25,751 bases of DNA from DATJLQ01 sp035509415 (GTDB lineage: Bacteria; Pseudomonadota; Alphaproteobacteria; JACZXZ01). Of the stretch, positions 1 through 7,643 are shown piece by piece (the stretch's first letter is position 1; the number at the start of each line of letters is the position of its first letter). The translations under genes were made by a program, and so were the position numbers. The stretch covers positions 1-25,751 of the forward strand of contig DATJLQ010000059.1 of the NCBI GenBank assembly GCA_035509415.1, in the 5' to 3' direction. The notes below the pieces were generated by a model. That model did not search any database and had not been told where the DNA came from. It was given only the letters and a program-made list of their open reading frames with translations.

Positions 1-8
1 GATCCCGC

Positions 9-845
9 TCATCCCTTCGACGTCCGCGTCAGGCCCGAGGGCGGACCGTCGATCGCGGTCCAGCCGCCATCCACCATCAGCGCGCTGCCGGTGACGTAGC
101 TCGCGGCGTCCGACGCAAGGAAGGCGACCGCCGTCGCGACCTCGCTCGGCTCGCTCCAGCGATCGAACACCGTATGAGCGGCGAGCTTCGCGAAGATCTC
201 GGGGCGCGCCTTCAAGGGCGCGACCAACGCGGTGTCGACGATGCTCGGGACCACCGCGTTGACGCGTACGCCGTGCGGCCCGAGCTCGGAGGCGAGCCCG
301 CGCACGAGCTGCACGATCCCCGCCTTGGTCGCAGCATAAATCGCGAGCCCCGGCTCGAGCGTCATCGCGCGCATCGACGAGGTGGCGATCAGGCTCCCCT
401 TCCCTTGCGCGCGCATGACGCGGCCGACGGCGCGCAAGAACAGAAACACGCCGCGCAGATTGAGATCGGCGATGCGATCGTATTCGTCGTCGGTGTAGTC
501 GAGGAACGGCTTCCGGATGTGGATCGCGGGCGTGGTGACGGCGATGTCGATCCTTGGCGCGAATCTCGACGCCGCCTCGACCAGCGCCTCGACGTCCTCG
601 GCGACCGCGGCATCCGCGACATAAGCGGCCGCTTTGACCCGCGTGCCGATCTCGGATGCGGTACGCTCGACGCCCGCGCGATCCTTGTCGGCACACAGCA
701 CGTCGGCACCGAGTGCCGCGAGCGCCTCGGCCGAGGCCTTGCCGATGCCGGACGCGGCGCCGAGCACGAGCGCGGTCCTGCCGCTGAGATCGAACGCCGC
801 GCGATAGCGTTCAAGTCGCGCCGCGATGCCGGCATCGGTCACCAT
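9..845 (-). CDS. SDR family NAD(P)-dependent oxidoreductase
   Basis: Classical short-chain dehydrogenase, 278 aa, cytosolic, probably oxidising or reducing an alcohol/ketone; substrate not deducible. Seen: Rossmann cofactor loop GAASGIG (residues 29-35), an acidic residue after beta-2 (ADKD, about D53) that favours NAD(H) over NADP(H), Asn129 in NLRGVF, Ser156/157, and the catalytic YAATK with Tyr170 and Lys174. The C-terminus carries the family's SDAASYVTG and VDGGW blocks, so the protein is full length. Odd: the usual NNAG after beta-4 reads TTPAIH. The frame opens at a GTG at 854, but the ATG at 845 is preferred because GGGAG lies 8 bases before it. It is divergent from the ABC importer at 1211, so the two could share a regulatory region and substrate pathway (inference). 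Confidence 0.9.
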   Translation of the reverse strand: MVTDAGIAARLERYRAAFDLSGRTALVLGAASGIGKASAEALAALGADVLCADKDRAGVERTASEIGTRVKAAAYVADAAVAEDVEALVEAASRFAPRIDIAVTTPAIHIRKPFLDYTDDEYDRIADLNLRGVFLFLRAVGRVMRAQGKGSLIATSSMRAMTLEPGLAIYAATKAGIVQLVRGLASELGPHGVRVNAVVPSIVDTALVAPLKARPEIFAKLAAHTVFDRWSEPSEVATAVAFLASDAASYVTGSALMVDGGWTAIDGPPSGLTRTSKG

Positions 846-1106
846 CTGCAGCACTCCCGCCTGTCTTCGTTTCCGCGCACGCCATCATGTTTGCACATCG
901 GATCGCTTCCGTCGAAGGCCGCGCCGCGTCCGGACGGAGAACTCGGCGCAATCCCTAGCACTCGGCGCGACGCCAAATAGGTCAGGAACATTGCCCCGTC
1001 CGGCGCAAGTGCCGCAAGGAAAAGGGCGCGAGGCGCATGGTTCGCGCGCTCGTTCTGCCGCAGTTGCGAAGAGTAGAGAAACCGAGAAGCTAGCTCCGTC
1101 CGCCGA

Positions 1107-1137
1107 TTGCACGCTATAGTAACAGGCCAAAAATAAT
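1107..1137 (+). promoter_or_regulatory. candidate sigma-70-like promoter for the ABC importer
   Basis: In the 365-base divergent region between the SDR gene and the importer, TTGCAC (1107-1112) and AATAAT (1132-1137) sit 19 bases apart in the only AT-rich patch. The -10 element matches consensus at 5 of 6 positions but the spacer is longer than ideal. I see no gene or clear operator elsewhere in 846-1210. Confidence 0.3.
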
Positions 1138-1141
1138 AACC

Positions 1142-1180
1142 GGTGTGCGAGGCGTAGCCTCTCATCTGGCACCGCCTCGT
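1142..1180 (+). other. 5' leader with two mutually exclusive hairpins
   Basis: CGAGGCG (1148-1154) can pair with the adjacent GCCTC (1157-1161, loop GTA) or with CGCCTCG (1173-1179). The pairings exclude each other and lie 30-60 bases before the ATG at 1211. This could be leader structure or chance in GC-rich DNA. No known riboswitch class is recognised. Confidence 0.25.
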
Positions 1181-1210
1181 CCAACGGAAACAGTGGAGGA
1201 GGAGCCCAAA

Positions 1211-2557
1211 ATGACCATTACCAGACGTTCGCGTGTCACGAGGCGTCGGTTCCTGAGGAACACGGGCCTCACCATCGCCGCCGCCGGCGCGACACCGCTG
1301 CTTTCCGCGCCGTTCGTCTCCAAGGCGCTCGCCGACAACACCGCACTGTCGATCGTGCAGTGGAGCCACTTCGTCCCCGCCTACGACACCTGGTTCGACA
1401 AGTTCGCCAAGGATTGGGGTGCTCAGCACAAGATCGCGGTCACGGTCGACCATATTCCGGTGCAGGACATTCCCGCGCGCGCGGCCGCCGAGGCGTCGGC
1501 GCAATCGGGCCACGACCTGTTCGGCTTCAACGGCTCGGGCGGCGCCCATCTCTACCGCAAGTTCTTCGTCAACGTCGCCGACCTGGTGAACGAGACCCAG
1601 AAGAAATACGGCCCGGTCACCACCATCGGCAAGCAGCTCGGCTACAACGCGGACGACGGCAGCTGGTCCGCCTTCCCCGATTTCTACATCAACTTCCCGG
1701 GCATGTATCAAAAGAGCATGTGGGACGAAATCGGGTTGAAGCCGGACACCTGGGACAATGTGCGCGTCGGCGGCGCCAAGCTCAAGGCCAAGGGCCATCC
1801 GGTCGGCATCTCGCTCGGCCACAGCAACGATCCGAGCACGAGCTGGCGCGGGCTCTTGTGGAGCTACGGCGCGTCGGTTCAGGACGAAGCCGGCAAGCGG
1901 ATCGTCCTCGACAGCAAGGAGACGATCGAGGCGACCAAGTATGTCGCGGCCCTCTACAAGGAGGCCATGACGGCGGACGTGCTGTCCTGGAACGACGCCA
2001 GCAACAACCAGTACATCGATTCCGGCGTCGGCTGCTACATCCTCAACCCGATCTCCGCTTACCGCACCGCCCAGACGCTCAACAAGAAGCTCGCCGACGA
2101 CATCTTCGTCATCGAGCCGCCCAAGGGTCCGGTGCGCACGATCATGGGTGCGGCGTCCGAGTTCTACGGCATCTGGAAGTTCGCCAAGAACAAGGAAGCG
2201 GCGATCGAGTTCCTGCGCCACTACTCGGCCAATTGGCCGGAGGCCTTCAAGGCGAGCCTGGGCTACAACAACCCGTGCTTCGCGGGTCTCGTGCCCAGGC
2301 CGATGCCCATCCTGTCCGACGACCCGACCTCGACGCCGCACGACAAGCTGGCGATCCTGCAGGATTCGGACAAGTGGTCCGCCATTCCGGGCTATCCCGG
2401 GCCGGCGACGCCTGCGATGGACGAGATCTACTACGCCTTCATCATCAACGACATGATGGCCAAGGCCGCGACGGGCGCCATGGGCGCCGAGGAAGCGGTG
2501 AAGTGGGCCACGCAGCGGTGCGAGACCATCATGAAGAAGTGGGTCCGCAAGACCTGA
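1211..2557 (+). CDS. ABC transporter extracellular substrate-binding protein (family 1)
   Basis: Periplasmic solute-binding protein of a carbohydrate-type ABC importer, 448 aa, typical for family 1 (UgpB/MalE-like). The N-terminus has a twin-arginine signal: SRVTRRRFLRN, then a hydrophobic stretch and a likely cleavage after SKALA. The mature part begins with a beta strand (ALSIVQWSHF) usual for this family. The frame is open from 1145, but the ATG at 1211 is chosen because the purine-rich GGAGGAGG lies just upstream and the Tat motif follows. It is the first gene of the importer operon, followed 140 bases later by the ATPase gene, with a strong hairpin between. The ligand is not readable from sequence; sugar, polyol or sugar-phosphate are the usual choices. 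Confidence 0.92.
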   Translation: MTITRRSRVTRRRFLRNTGLTIAAAGATPLLSAPFVSKALADNTALSIVQWSHFVPAYDTWFDKFAKDWGAQHKIAVTVDHIPVQDIPARAAAEASAQSGHDLFGFNGSGGAHLYRKFFVNVADLVNETQKKYGPVTTIGKQLGYNADDGSWSAFPDFYINFPGMYQKSMWDEIGLKPDTWDNVRVGGAKLKAKGHPVGISLGHSNDPSTSWRGLLWSYGASVQDEAGKRIVLDSKETIEATKYVAALYKEAMTADVLSWNDASNNQYIDSGVGCYILNPISAYRTAQTLNKKLADDIFVIEPPKGPVRTIMGAASEFYGIWKFAKNKEAAIEFLRHYSANWPEAFKASLGYNNPCFAGLVPRPMPILSDDPTSTPHDKLAILQDSDKWSAIPGYPGPATPAMDEIYYAFIINDMMAKAATGAMGAEEAVKWATQRCETIMKKWVRKT

Positions 2558-2566
2558 CGGCATCGG

Positions 2567-2596
2567 CCCGGACCGCGCGTTCGCGTGCGGTCCGGG
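2567..2596 (+). terminator. strong stem-loop after the binding-protein gene
   Basis: CCCGGACCGC (2567-2576) and GCGGTCCGGG (2587-2596) are perfect 10-base complements. GCG and CGT inside add three pairs (one G-U), closing on a TTCG tetraloop at 2580-2583, so the stem has 13 pairs. There is no T-run. It starts 10 bases after the stop codon. Such hairpins between a binding-protein gene and its permease genes commonly protect the upstream mRNA or partly terminate transcription, raising binding protein over membrane subunits (inference here). Confidence 0.7.
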
Positions 2597-2697
2597 TCTT
2601 CCCGCGCCATGGAACGCCGGCATCGAGAAAAACACGAGCAATGCGCCGCCGAGGAATCGACGAAGCGCGCGCCGTACGCTGAATGGGGGGAGGACCA

Positions 2698-3723
2698 ATG
2701 TCTGCGGTAGAGACCAGGGACATCGTCAAGAAATTCGGCGACGTCCCCGCCGTGAACGGCATCAGCCTCACGGTGCCGGACGGCGAGTTCATGGTGCTGC
2801 TGGGCCCGTCAGGGTGCGGCAAAACGACGTTCCTGCGCATCATCTGCGGGCTCGAGCGGCAGACCAGCGGCGATCTCCTGATCGGCAACGATCTCGTGAA
2901 CGACATTCCGCCGCGCGCCCGCGGCGTCGCGATGATGTTCCAGAGCTACGGCCTCTATCCCCATTTCACCGTGCGCCACAACATCGCCTTTCCGCTGAAG
3001 ACGCAGGGCGTTCAGCGCGCCGAGATCAAGCAGAAGGTCGAGTGGGCCTCGCAGATGCTCGGCATCAACCATCTCCTCGACCGGCGGCCGCGTCAGCTCT
3101 CCGGCGGCGAGCGTCAGCGCGTGGCGCTGGCGCGCGCCTTGGTACGCGAGCCGACCGCACTCCTGCTCGACGAGCCGCTCTCCAACCTCGACGCCAAGTT
3201 GCGCGCCTCGGCGCGGCAGGAGATCAAGCAGTTCCAGAACCGGGTCGGCGTCACCACCATCTACGTGACCCACGACCAGGTCGAGGCGATGGGCATGGGC
3301 GACCGCATCGCCGTGATCGACCACGGCATCGTGCGCCAGGTGGGAACGCCGTCGCAGATCTACGACGATCCCGCCGACCGCTTCGTCGCCACCTTCGTGG
3401 GCTCGCCGCCGATGAACATCCTCGCGCGCGACGACGGCTTTCTCGGCTTCCGTCCGGAGAACTTCCTGCCCAAGGACATGATGGAGGACGGCGGCTTCAC
3501 GGAATTCAACTTCCGCGTCGACCGCTCCGAGTATCTGGGCTCCGAGCGCATCGTCTACGGCGTGGTCGCGGGGTTCAATCCGAACCAGGGGGTCACCGCC
3601 AAATTGCCGCCGGCCCACGTCGCCGAGGAAAGCGTGCGCGCCGGCGAATGGCACCCCTTCGCCGTGCGCAACAGCGCGCTCTACCAATTCGACAATGACG
3701 GCAAGCGCGTCGCGCGCCAATAG
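2698..3723 (+). CDS. ABC importer ATP-binding protein (UgpC/MsmK-like)
   Basis: Cytoplasmic ATPase that powers the importer, 341 aa. Motifs in order: Walker A GPSGCGKTT (36-44), Q-loop around MMFQSYGLYPHF, signature LSGGERQRVALARAL, Walker B LLLDEPLSNLDA, and H-loop VTHDQVEAM. The C-terminal part (from FVGSPPMNIL; GFRPENF) is the TOBE-type regulatory domain of CUT1 sugar importers, although it is shorter than in UgpC or MalK. The ATG at 2698 follows GGGGGGAGGACCA, a strong ribosome-binding site; the longer frame from 2683 would begin inside that site. It lies 14 bases before the first permease gene. Confidence 0.93.
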   Translation: MSAVETRDIVKKFGDVPAVNGISLTVPDGEFMVLLGPSGCGKTTFLRIICGLERQTSGDLLIGNDLVNDIPPRARGVAMMFQSYGLYPHFTVRHNIAFPLKTQGVQRAEIKQKVEWASQMLGINHLLDRRPRQLSGGERQRVALARALVREPTALLLDEPLSNLDAKLRASARQEIKQFQNRVGVTTIYVTHDQVEAMGMGDRIAVIDHGIVRQVGTPSQIYDDPADRFVATFVGSPPMNILARDDGFLGFRPENFLPKDMMEDGGFTEFNFRVDRSEYLGSERIVYGVVAGFNPNQGVTAKLPPAHVAEESVRAGEWHPFAVRNSALYQFDNDGKRVARQ

Positions 3724-3737
3724 GACGGACACGAGCC

Positions 3738-4670
3738 ATGGTCGCCATCACCGCATCGACCCCCGCCAAACCGGCCGCGCGCTTCCGCTTCTTGCTGGAC
3801 CGGCGAGACGTGCTCGGCTCGATCCTGGTGGCGCCGGCGATCCTCTACGTGCTGCTGCTGGTGGGATTGCCGTTCCTGATGGCGCTGTATTACTCGGTCA
3901 GCGCCTATACGATCTACAATCCGTCCTGGAGCTTCGTCGGCCTCGAGAATTTCGCCGATATCGTCGAGGACCCGGTCTTTCTCCAGACGTTGACCAACAC
4001 CTTCATCTTCACGTTCGGCTCGCAGGCCCTCGGCCTCGTGCTCGGCAAGTTCGGCGCGCTGGTGCTGCTGCGGCCGTTCCCCGGGCGCAAGATCGTGCGC
4101 GCGATCATCATCCTGCCCTGGGTGGTGCCGATCGCGCTCGCCACCGTCGCGTGGGAGTGGATGTTCGATTCGCTCTACAGCGTCATCAACTGGACGCTGA
4201 TCGCGCTCGGCATCGTCACGCGCTCGCAGGCGCCGAACTGGCTCGGCGACCCAGGCTTGGCGATGCTGTCGGTGATCGTGGTCAATGCCTGGCGTTTCTT
4301 CCCGTTCGCGGTCGTCATTTTCCTCGCCGGCATCACCGCGATCCCGCAGGACGTCCTCGACGCCGCGACCGTCGACGGCGCCGGCTTCTGGCGCCGCAAC
4401 TACCAGATCATCCTTCCGATGATCCTGCCCATCGTGGCCATCGGCCTCGTGTTCGGCATCGTGTTCACCTTCACGGACCTCTCGATCGTCTTTCTCTTGA
4501 CCATGGGCGGTCCCGTGGGTGCCACGTCGGTCCTGGGCTTCGCGGGCTTCCAGACCGGCATCGTCTCGGGCGACGTGTCGCATGGCGCCGCGATCTCGCT
4601 GTTCATGCTGCCGGTGCTGCTGGTCGTGGTTGCCGCGATGTTGCGCTTCATCCGGCGGCGGGAGATCTAG
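3738..4670 (+). CDS. ABC sugar-type importer permease (MalF/UgpA-like)
   Basis: Inner-membrane permease, 310 aa, about six transmembrane helices, starting with GSILVAPAILYVLLLVG near residue 35. The EAA loop that docks onto the ATPase is visible as IPQDVLDAATVDGAGFWRR, with the conserved DGA and the following ILPMILPIV helix. A basic N-terminal tail (ARFRFLLDRRDV) precedes helix 1, as usual for the MalF/UgpA partner. The next permease gene begins two bases after this stop, so the two subunits are probably translated together. Confidence 0.92.
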   Translation: MVAITASTPAKPAARFRFLLDRRDVLGSILVAPAILYVLLLVGLPFLMALYYSVSAYTIYNPSWSFVGLENFADIVEDPVFLQTLTNTFIFTFGSQALGLVLGKFGALVLLRPFPGRKIVRAIIILPWVVPIALATVAWEWMFDSLYSVINWTLIALGIVTRSQAPNWLGDPGLAMLSVIVVNAWRFFPFAVVIFLAGITAIPQDVLDAATVDGAGFWRRNYQIILPMILPIVAIGLVFGIVFTFTDLSIVFLLTMGGPVGATSVLGFAGFQTGIVSGDVSHGAAISLFMLPVLLVVVAAMLRFIRRREI

Positions 4671-4672
4671 GC

Positions 4673-5521
4673 ATGGCGCGCGTCACCGCCGTCAAAGCCG
4701 CGCAAGAGACCGCGTTCTACGGCGCGGTCGCGTTCTTCTTCATCCTGTCCGCGTTTCCGTTCTATTGGATGCTGATCACGGCGTTCAAGTCGAACAGCGA
4801 CCTCTACAGCGTCAGCCACATTCCGTTCTGGTTCAACGACCCGCCCACGCTCGAGCATTTCCGCTATCTGTTCGAGAAGACGCTGTTCGCGACCTGGCTC
4901 CTGAACTCGCTCATCATCGGCGTCTGCGTCACCGCCATCACGCTCGTCACGGCACTGCCCGCCGCCTACAGCCTCGCGCGCCTGACGGGCAAGAACGGCG
5001 AGGCGCTCGGCATCGGCATCTTCCTCACCTACCTGGTGCCGCCCACCCTTCTGTTCCTGCCGCTCTCGCGGGTCGTCTCCGACCTCGGCCTGCAGAATTC
5101 GATGTGGGCGCTGGTGGTGGTCTATCCGACCTTCACGATTCCGTTCTGCACCTGGCTCTTGATGGGCTTCTTCAAGGCATTGCCGCCGGAGATCGAGGAA
5201 GCGGCGATCGTCGACGGCTGCAGCCTGTTCGGCGCCTTCATCCGGATGGCGATCCCGCTTTCGCTACCGGGCATCCTCACGGTGGTGATCTTCACCTTCA
5301 CGCTGACGCTGCAGGATTTCGTCTATGCGCTGACCTTCATCTCCTCCTCGGCGCAGAAGCCGATCACGCTCGGCGTGGCGACCGACCTCATCCGCGGCGA
5401 CATCTTCTATTGGGGCGAGATCATGGCCGGTGCGCTCATGGCCAGCATCCCGGTGGCGATCGCCTATAACCTGTTCCTGGACCGCTTCATTTCCGGCATC
5501 ACCGGCGGCGCCGTCAAATAG
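4673..5521 (+). CDS. ABC sugar-type importer permease (MalG/UgpE-like)
   Basis: Second inner-membrane permease, 282 aa. Family hallmarks: N-terminal helix FFFILSAFPFYWMLITAFK, the periplasmic stretch with WFNDPPTLEHFRYLF, and the EAA loop LPPEIEEAAIVDGCSLFGA. The frame is open from 3695, but that extension overlaps the previous permease out of frame; the ATG at 4673, two bases after its stop, gives the normal MalG-type length and N-terminus. It completes an importer of binding protein, one ATPase (a homodimer expected) and two permeases. Confidence 0.92.
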   Translation: MARVTAVKAAQETAFYGAVAFFFILSAFPFYWMLITAFKSNSDLYSVSHIPFWFNDPPTLEHFRYLFEKTLFATWLLNSLIIGVCVTAITLVTALPAAYSLARLTGKNGEALGIGIFLTYLVPPTLLFLPLSRVVSDLGLQNSMWALVVVYPTFTIPFCTWLLMGFFKALPPEIEEAAIVDGCSLFGAFIRMAIPLSLPGILTVVIFTFTLTLQDFVYALTFISSSAQKPITLGVATDLIRGDIFYWGEIMAGALMASIPVAIAYNLFLDRFISGITGGAVK

Positions 5522-5531
5522 GCGCACGCTC

Positions 5532-5564
5532 GATCGGGCGCGGCTGCGGCACCCCTCCCCGATC
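5532..5564. terminator. possible bidirectional hairpin between convergent genes
   Basis: GATCGGG (5532-5538) and CCCGATC (5558-5564) are perfect complements around a 19-base loop in the 41-base gap between the importer operon and the converging oxygenase-like gene. There is no T-run and the loop is long, so a terminator role is only suggested by position. Confidence 0.3.
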
Positions 5565-6555
5565 ACGACATATCCATCTCAGCGTCCGGGAAATCCGCGT
5601 CGAGCCAATGCAGCATCAAGACCAGGCAGCGCTTCCCCGGGCCGAGGCGCGGCCGCCCATGGGCGAGCGCACGGCCGAGGAACAACACGCCGTCGCCGAT
5701 GCCCTGATAGTAACGCGCCGGTTCGGCGCCCGCTTCGAGCTCGACCTCCAAGGGCCAGGGGCTGCGCCCGTCGGACGGTGTCGGCAGGAAATCCAGCAGG
5801 ACCGACACGGTATATTGGCATTGCGGCCGGTCGCGATGGGAATCGAGCACGGCGCCCGGCTCGTAGACCGTCGCGTAGCTATAGCTCTCGCGCAGCTTGT
5901 GCCCGATGAGCGCCTCGATGGACGGCGTGAGCCGGTGCAGCAGCGCGCGGCCGAGCGGATCGTTGTTGATCGAGAAACGGTCGTTCTCGGTCGAGCGGCC
6001 GATCAGCAAGCCGTGCTCTTGGAGGCGCCACCAATAGGCGGCGGCACGCTCGGCCTCGTCGCGCGACAGCAACGCGGGTAGCGGCACGGGCAAGCCCTGC
6101 TCGAAGAGCGCTTTGCATTCGGGCGCGATTGCGGGCGCCGGGCCCGTGGCGAGCGCGTCGAAATCGGCGAACAGGCGGCGCCACAGTCGTGCTCCCGCCT
6201 CGGCGGGCGGAAGCCAGGGACGCGGCGCCCGGTCGGTACGCTCGATCTCCGGCGCGCCGTCTTCGGCGAGTCCGACGCTTTCGCCCGCCGACAGCAACAG
6301 ACCGGCGCGCCAAAGATGAAGAAGATGCGCCGGCTGGGCGCCTTCGGGCGTGCCGCGCTCGACGATGCGCAGCACCGTGTCGATGAGCGAGGCGGTGTCG
6401 CGGTCGAGCCTCAGGGGCAGCCAGCTCCGTTGCGGCGCAAGGGCGCGCACCTGGAGCGTCACCGCGCCGTCCGGCGGCGTGTCGAGCCGCATCGCCGCAA
6501 GCGGATTGAGGCGCATGCTCTGGGCGGCGTTGGCGATGGCGGCGGGTACCAGCAT
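5563..6555 (-). CDS. Fe(II)/2-oxoglutarate-dependent oxygenase-like protein
   Basis: Predicted 330-aa protein. The last 120 residues look like a double-stranded beta-helix 2OG-Fe(II) oxygenase of prolyl-hydroxylase type: the iron triad would be His240 and Asp242 (HRD) and His299 (AHGRP), with Arg309 (GKRCLVL) placed to bind the 2-oxoglutarate carboxylate. The first 200 residues, Ala/Leu/Arg-rich, are not recognised. The frame extends up to a TTG at 6627, but the ATG at 6555 is preferred because AGGAG lies four bases before it. It is the last gene of the long minus-strand cluster, 90 bases after the alcohol dehydrogenase, so cotranscription is possible. The substrate is unknown; the family call rests on motifs and spacing only. 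Confidence 0.7.
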   Translation of the reverse strand: MLVPAAIANAAQSMRLNPLAAMRLDTPPDGAVTLQVRALAPQRSWLPLRLDRDTASLIDTVLRIVERGTPEGAQPAHLLHLWRAGLLLSAGESVGLAEDGAPEIERTDRAPRPWLPPAEAGARLWRRLFADFDALATGPAPAIAPECKALFEQGLPVPLPALLSRDEAERAAAYWWRLQEHGLLIGRSTENDRFSINNDPLGRALLHRLTPSIEALIGHKLRESYSYATVYEPGAVLDSHRDRPQCQYTVSVLLDFLPTPSDGRSPWPLEVELEAGAEPARYYQGIGDGVLFLGRALAHGRPRLGPGKRCLVLMLHWLDADFPDAEMDMS

Positions 6556-6645
6556 GGCGCTCCTGAACTGGCCGGGGCGAAAAATCCGGCCCGGCGCGCC
6601 ATGATAGCGCAAATTGACGATGATCAATATCGCCCGCTGGACGCC

Positions 6646-7632
6646 TCAGGGCACCAGGACCGCGGCTCCTTCGAGCCGTCCTTCGCGAAGCCGCGCGAGC
6701 GCTTCGTTCGCCTGGGCGAGCGGGAACGACGTCGTCACCGTGAGCACCGGAATCTCGCCCGCGACCGCCATGAATTCCTCGCCGTCGCGCCGCGTGAGGT
6801 TGGCGACCGAGCGCACCACCCGCTCCTGCCACAGGATCGCGTAGGGGAAGCTCGGGATGTCGCTCATGTGAATGCCGGCGCACACGACGACGCCACCCTT
6901 CGCGGTCGCGCGTAGCGCCGCCGGGACGAGCGCACCCACCGGCGCGAAGATGAGCGCCGCGTCGAGCGGCTCGGGCGGCGTCTCGTCCGAGCCGCCCGCC
7001 CATTCCGCGCCGAGGGTACGCGCGAAGCCCTGGCCCGCCGCGTCGCCGGGCCTGGTGAAGGCGAACACGCGCTGGCCGCGATGGCGCGCGACCTGGACCG
7101 CGATATGGGCCGCGGCGCCGAAGCCGTAAAGGCCGAGACGCCGCCCCTCGCCCGCGAGCCGCAACGCGCGATAGCCGATGAGCCCCGCGCACAGCAGCGG
7201 TGCCGCCTCGACGTCGGCGAAGCGCTCGGGAATCCGGAAGCAATAGCGCGCGTCGGCGAGCGTGTAGTCGCCGTAGCCGCCGTCGATCTGGTAGCCGGTG
7301 AAGCGCGCGCGATCGCACAGATTCTCGCGCCCGCTCCGGCAATAATCGCATGTGCCGCAGGTCCAGCCGAGCCAGGGCACGCCGACCCGGTCGCCGACCG
7401 CGAGATCCTCGACCTCGCGTCCCACTGCGACCACGCGGCCGACGATCTCGTGGCCCGGCACGAGCGGAAGCTTGGGAGCCGCGAGCTCGCCGTCGAGGAT
7501 GTGGAGATCGGTGCGGCACACGCCGCAGGCCGCGACCTCGATCGACACCTCGCGCGGTCCCGGCTCGCGCAGCGGAAGCCGGTCGCGGAGCGCGAGCGCC
7601 GTGCAGGCGGCATCGAGGACCATGGCGCGCAT
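6646..7632 (-). CDS. zinc-dependent alcohol dehydrogenase
   Basis: Cytosolic medium-chain, zinc-type alcohol dehydrogenase, 328 aa. Catalytic zinc ligands Cys39 (ACGVCRTDLH), His61-Glu62 (PGHEIVG) and Cys148 (PLLCAG) are present. The structural-zinc lobe has four cysteines (92, 95, 98, 106). The nucleotide fold has GLYGFGAAAH (about 167-176). The architecture matches bacterial AdhA/AdhP-like enzymes acting on simple or aromatic alcohols; the exact substrate is not deducible. The ATG at 7632 has GGGAG six bases upstream and lies 11 bases after the stop of the ABC-2 permease, so it is probably cotranscribed with the exporter. The 90 bases after it hold a GGCCGG/CCGGCC inverted repeat. Confidence 0.92.
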   Translation of the reverse strand: MRAMVLDAACTALALRDRLPLREPGPREVSIEVAACGVCRTDLHILDGELAAPKLPLVPGHEIVGRVVAVGREVEDLAVGDRVGVPWLGWTCGTCDYCRSGRENLCDRARFTGYQIDGGYGDYTLADARYCFRIPERFADVEAAPLLCAGLIGYRALRLAGEGRRLGLYGFGAAAHIAVQVARHRGQRVFAFTRPGDAAGQGFARTLGAEWAGGSDETPPEPLDAALIFAPVGALVPAALRATAKGGVVVCAGIHMSDIPSFPYAILWQERVVRSVANLTRRDGEEFMAVAGEIPVLTVTTSFPLAQANEALARLREGRLEGAAVLVP

Positions 7633-7643
7633 GCGGCTCTCCC

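Noticed and set aside
839..2698. 619-codon minus-strand open frame opposite the binding-protein gene
   Set aside because: It is antisense to a clear Tat-exported binding protein, has low-complexity Arg/Gly/Val/Asp composition and no recognisable domain. Long antisense frames are expected in DNA this GC-rich.
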